Source: Chitinophagaceae bacterium 26-R-25 (GTDB taxonomy: Bacteria > Bacteroidota > Bacteroidia > Chitinophagales > Chitinophagaceae). Taken from it: a DNA stretch of 64,000 nucleotides. The stretch is from positions 186,001 to 250,000 of the forward strand of contig JARWSJ010000002.1 of assembly GCA_029906195.1 (NCBI GenBank). Reading direction: 5' to 3'. This document shows positions 61,278 through 64,000 of the stretch, one piece after another (within the stretch, counting starts at the first letter, position 1; every line of letters starts with the position of its first letter). Position numbers and translations under genes: made by a program. The notes beneath the pieces were generated by a model. The model did not search any database and was not told the origin of the DNA. It saw only the letters and a list, made by a program, of their open reading frames with translations.

Positions 61278-62594
61278 TCAGTCCAAGAAGAATTCTTCTT
61301 CTTTGTTCTTTTGAATATATGATGGATAACTTTCTTTTTTTTGCAACCGCTTTATTAGTTGTTGCATATCTTCACTAATCTTCTTATCTAAAATCTTTGC
61401 GTAATGTTCAGTTGTCCTCAGACTACGGTGCCCAAGCATTTTTGATACTGTTTCAATTGGAACACCGTTGCTTAAAGTAACTGTAGTTGCGAATGTATGT
61501 CTTGCGATGTGATAGGTGAGTGTTTTATGTACACCGCATATATCAGCGATTTCTTTTAGATAAGCATTCATCTTCTGGTTGCTGAAAACCGGAAAAACAT
61601 GATCTCCAAACGAAGCAGGAAGTTCTTTTTCATATTTAGCAATTAGATCAAGTGCGGCTGGCAACAGCGGTATTCGAGCAGGAACTCTTGTCTTTTGCCT
61701 TTTGCAAACAATCCATTTTTCGCCGTCAATTCCTATCACAATGTCTGAGCGCTTTAGATTCGCAACGTCTGCATATGCAAGCCCTGAAAAACAACTGAAC
61801 AAAAAAACGTCTCGAACTATAGCGAGTCTCGGAATTGAAAATTCCTTTTGGGCTAACGCATTTAACTCAGTCTCGGTCAGCACAACTCTGTCTACAGGCC
61901 GCTTTGCCATATTGAAACCCAGGAAAGGATCTCGTTGCAGCCAGCCGCTTTTGATGCAGATGTTTACAATCTTCCGGAAATTATTTAAATACTTCATTGT
62001 GGTATTGTGATCACATTTCCTGACCGTTTTTAACCAAAACTCATATTCCTTAAGAAATTCGTAGTCGAGCTTTTTGATATCAATATCTTTAATTTTGTAT
62101 TTCCATTCAAGAAACGATAAGGTATGTCTTAAGGAGACTTCATATCGCTGCATTGTACCTGCACTATATTCTTTTCCAACTAGTGCTTGCATTTGCTCGT
62201 TATGGTAGGCGAAAATCTTCATGAGCATGCGTTTATTTTCATCGACATCGTTTCCTATTAAAAGGTCCTTGATATTGCTTGGATTTACATCTTTATCCAA
62301 CTCTAATAACTTTCTCTTTGCCTCAAAGACCTTTTGTTGTAGAGTATCTAGGTAAGCGTTGAACTCTTTATAGCTTTCCAACTTATTGTTCGCTCTTCCC
62401 GCATGTGCGTTCCATTTAGATGGTTCACATTTTCTTTTAGTACTCACTTCCACATATTTACTATCCACTGTAATTCGCATGTAGATTGACATACCCTCTC
62501 CAGGTTTGTACGCTCTCTGTTTTTTCAGAAAGAATAATAAACCAAAACTCTTTTCCATTTTACTCATTTTTAAGTGTATGAAATTAGTGTCCAT
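61278..62594 (-). CDS. Tyrosine recombinase (element integrase, CTnDOT-like)
   Basis: 438 residues. Catalytic domain: R-box position reads F-S-C-F-S-G-L-A-Y (no Arg, as in IntDOT-type integrases), K-R-Q-K-T region, H362-x-x-R365, G388-H389 and Tyr398. N-terminal arm-binding (V-D-S-K-Y-V-E-V-S-T-K-R-K) and core-binding domains are present. It lies 226 bp from the 3' end of tRNA-Ser and is oriented away from it. The loss of the first catalytic Arg is known for this Bacteroidota lineage and does not abolish activity. Start within the first 13 residues is uncertain. Confidence 0.9.
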   Translation of the reverse strand: MDTNFIHLKMSKMEKSFGLLFFLKKQRAYKPGEGMSIYMRITVDSKYVEVSTKRKCEPSKWNAHAGRANNKLESYKEFNAYLDTLQQKVFEAKRKLLELDKDVNPSNIKDLLIGNDVDENKRMLMKIFAYHNEQMQALVGKEYSAGTMQRYEVSLRHTLSFLEWKYKIKDIDIKKLDYEFLKEYEFWLKTVRKCDHNTTMKYLNNFRKIVNICIKSGWLQRDPFLGFNMAKRPVDRVVLTETELNALAQKEFSIPRLAIVRDVFLFSCFSGLAYADVANLKRSDIVIGIDGEKWIVCKRQKTRVPARIPLLPAALDLIAKYEKELPASFGDHVFPVFSNQKMNAYLKEIADICGVHKTLTYHIARHTFATTVTLSNGVPIETVSKMLGHRSLRTTEHYAKILDKKISEDMQQLIKRLQKKESYPSYIQKNKEEEFFLD

Positions 62595-62708
62595 AATGGC
62601 CCAAAGCCAAGAGTTTTAGTTCTTATAAGTTGTTAATAATCAACTCTGCGTGTAAGGTTTTATGCGTCTTTTTTAAAAGAGGTAAAGACTACACGAATGA
62701 CGCATGAG

Positions 62709-62790
62709 AAATGACCGTTAAGTAGCCTATTTGCAGGTAAGCCTAAAAACAAAAAAGCCCGCAAACATTGAGTTTGCAGGCTTCTCTTTA
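62709..62790. repeat. tRNA-Ser-associated repeat, copy 3 (with terminator)
   Basis: Same text and terminator hairpin (aaaaaagcccgcaaac...gtttgcaggcttct) as copies at 29165 and 30429. It lies 30 bp from the tRNA-Ser 3' end and would terminate tRNA transcription in the integrated state. Confidence 0.8.
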
Positions 62791-62820
62791 AGTTGTTTTA
62801 CTCAAAGAAATTGATTTCAG

Positions 62821-62907
62821 CGGAGACGGCGAGATTCGAACTCGCGATACAGTTTCCCGTATACACACTTTCCAGGCGTGCTCCTTAAACCACTCGGACA
62901 CGTCTCC
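62821..62907 (-). tRNA. tRNA-Ser (anticodon GGA)
   Basis: 87 nt on the minus strand. Acceptor ggagacg pairs with cgtctcc (discriminator G), anticodon loop ctGGAaa, long variable arm typical of tRNA-Ser (tatacgggaaactgta), T-arm gcgagTTCGAATctcgc. No CCA encoded. This tRNA is the integration target; its 3' end is duplicated at 30509-30530. Confidence 0.95.
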
Positions 62908-62923
62908 TGATTTGCAAGGGCTG

Positions 62924-62950
62924 CAAAAGTACTATTTCAATTTTTACAAA
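62924..62950 (-). promoter_or_regulatory. Candidate promoter of tRNA-Ser
   Basis: On the minus strand TACTTTTG (62924-62931, matching TAnnTTTG) lies 17 bp before the tRNA 5' end, with TTTG (62947-62950) 15 bp further upstream. The spacing is shorter than the usual 17-23 bp, so the -33 assignment is weak. Confidence 0.45.
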
Positions 62951-63708
62951 CCGAATATTTTTTGTGCGTTCGCAGTAGTAACCGAACAAATTTCTTCTAC
63001 CGTTGTATGCTTTACTTCCGCCAGCTTTTCAACAATGTATTTTAAATAGCTGCTCTCATTTCTTTTTCCGCGAAACGGAACCGGCGTCAGATAAGGTGCA
63101 TCAGTCTCCAGCACCATATGCTGCAGATCTATTTTTTCCAGGACCTCGGGTAGATTTACTTTTTTGTAAGTCAAAACACCGCCGATGCCGAGATAAAATC
63201 CAGCTTTAATAATTTCTTTTGCTGACTCATAACTTCCTGAGAAGCAATGGAAAATGCCCGCCAGTGAACCGTTCTGGCGTTCCTTCACAATGTTGATCGT
63301 TTCCTGCATCGCATCTCTTGTATGGATTACGATAGGCAACTTGTACTGAAACGCCCAGTCTATCTGGGTTTGAAAGGCTTCTACCTGTTCCCTGGCAAAG
63401 GTTTTATCCCAGTAATGATCAAGCCCTATTTCCCCAACGGCAACAAATTTTCTCTTTTCAAACCATTGAGAAGCAATGGCTAATTCTTCTTTGTAGTTCT
63501 CTTTTACCGAGCATGGATGCAGCCCCATCATCGAGAAGCATTTCCCGGGATACCTTGTTTCCAGGGCTATCATAGCGTCATGCGTTTCGCTATCAATCGC
63601 AGGCAGGCAGAACTTCTGAACGTCTTCTTTTTCAGCTCTCTCTATAACTTCTGCAATGTCCGTTGTGAATTCGGTACTATATAAATGTGTGTGGGTATCG
63701 ATAATCAT
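62944..63708 (-). CDS. TatD-family metal-dependent hydrolase
   Basis: 254 residues. Metal-binding motifs: D-T-H-T-H-L (His6/His8 region), [20 protein letters not shown] and the closing [10 protein letters not shown]. TatD-type proteins are Mg-dependent 3'-5' exonucleases/deoxyribonucleases with a TIM-barrel fold, cytosolic. Full length. Its stop is 36 bp from the tRNA-Ser 5' end. Chromosomal housekeeping gene marking the right flank of the element. Confidence 0.92.
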   Translation of the reverse strand: MIIDTHTHLYSTEFTTDIAEVIERAEKEDVQKFCLPAIDSETHDAMIALETRYPGKCFSMMGLHPCSVKENYKEELAIASQWFEKRKFVAVGEIGLDHYWDKTFAREQVEAFQTQIDWAFQYKLPIVIHTRDAMQETINIVKERQNGSLAGIFHCFSGSYESAKEIIKAGFYLGIGGVLTYKKVNLPEVLEKIDLQHMVLETDAPYLTPVPFRGKRNESSYLKYIVEKLAEVKHTTVEEICSVTTANAQKIFGL

Positions 63709-63945
63709 GGCGCAAATTTCGAGAAATTATAAGTCATTATAACATAACTTATTTATGTCCGGTGATATGTTATTTTGAAAAGAAGGGATGAAAAAATGCA
63801 TTTCCGGTATAATAATTGTCAATAATATCAAGCCTTTCAAAGATTTCTTGATTTTTTAATATTAGATTGAAACAGAAATTACTTTGCATTAATAAAAAAT
63901 ATATTATACCTTTAAATCAGTTTTCATAGGGTACGGATTAAAAAC

Positions 63946-63982
63946 GGGCCAGGGTTTCTACCCCGGCCCAAATTTTTTTATA
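63946..63982. terminator. Intrinsic terminator at window edge
   Basis: GGGCC-a-GGG...CCC-c-GGCCC hairpin (63946-63969) followed by a T-run on the plus strand and preceded by an A-run. The interval 63709-63945 upstream is AT-rich without a gene. It probably terminates a leftward gene lying beyond the window. Confidence 0.65.
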
Positions 63983-64000
63983 GAAGCCTATATTATTTTT

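Larger units (their letters stand above)
30509..62841. mobile_element. 32-kb integrated mobilizable element in tRNA-Ser
   Basis: Bounded by a 22-bp direct repeat of the tRNA-Ser 3' end, with a tyrosine integrase next to the intact tRNA. Mobility genes inside: relaxase (47759), MobC (48748), CHC2/Toprim primase-like (49699), excisionase-like HTH (50653), and a candidate oriT (49151-49212). No coupling protein or Tra/type IV secretion genes were found, so transfer would depend on a helper. Cargo: WG/J-domain/REC genes, an attC-like cassette array, a PD-(D/E)XK-like protein, SWIM/MNT-HEPN, a TerB-ATPase-helicase operon, XRE-HNH, and a DUF3800 pair. Confidence 0.88.

Noticed and set aside
30509-62841. 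Self-transmissible conjugative element (ICE)
   Set aside because: No coupling protein, VirB4-type ATPase or Tra genes were found in the interval; only mobilisation genes are present.

Overview
The window looks like chromosomal DNA from a Bacteroidota bacterium, most likely family Chitinophagaceae. Supporting signs are low-GC intergenic DNA, Bacteroidetes-type promoter elements (TAnnTTTG), a GLPGLI-family protein beside a CarboxypepD_reg/TonB-type beta-barrel protein, DUF4268, a GH88 hydrolase, WG-repeat proteins and a CTnDOT-like mobilisation and integration gene set. The species cannot be named from the sequence.

Region 1 (1-3.5 kb) holds a PQQ-propeller lipoprotein, a DapB-like oxidoreductase and a DinB-family protein. 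Region 2 (3.5-17.6 kb) is a surface-polysaccharide locus. Six glycosyltransferase genes, several with two or three catalytic domains in one chain, plus an orphan coiled-coil protein lead directly into an ABC-2 exporter (permease and ATPase). A convergent O-antigen-ligase-like gene follows. Together they would build a glycan on the cytoplasmic face, export it and attach it to a lipid carrier. Region 3 (17.8-30.4 kb) is mixed chromosome: a di-haem cytochrome c, DUF4268, GH88, a methyltransferase, the beta-barrel/GLPGLI operon, a second DinB protein, a serine hydrolase and a RhuM-Fic protein. Intergenic spaces carry large palindromic repeats and strong terminators.

Region 4 (about 30.51-62.84 kb) is a 32-kb integrated mobilizable element. 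Its right end is an intact tRNA-Ser(GGA) gene beside a tyrosine integrase; its left end is a 22-bp copy of the tRNA 3' end. It carries a relaxase, MobC, a primase-like protein and an excisionase-like HTH protein but no conjugation machinery, so it is probably mobilizable and not self-transmissible. Its left half is an array of small same-strand genes (J-domain, KTSC, REC, WG-repeat, PLD, SUFU, DUF6985-like and unknowns) separated by related 140-200-bp imperfect palindromes that resemble integron attC sites. A PD-(D/E)XK-like protein, an XRE regulator and a SWIM/MNT-HEPN pair follow. The right half holds a TerB/DUF2791-ATPase/Lhr-like helicase operon and an XRE-HNH pair, both enclosed by a diverged direct repeat of about 255 bp, and then a possible BECR-like toxin overlapping a DUF3800 gene.

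Region 5 (62.8-64 kb) is chromosome again: tRNA-Ser and tatD. The observations most worth following are the attC-like cassette array, the repeat-bracketed Ter/helicase module, the N-terminal segment shared by the WG-repeat and response-regulator proteins, and the repeats that record successive insertions at the tRNA-Ser.
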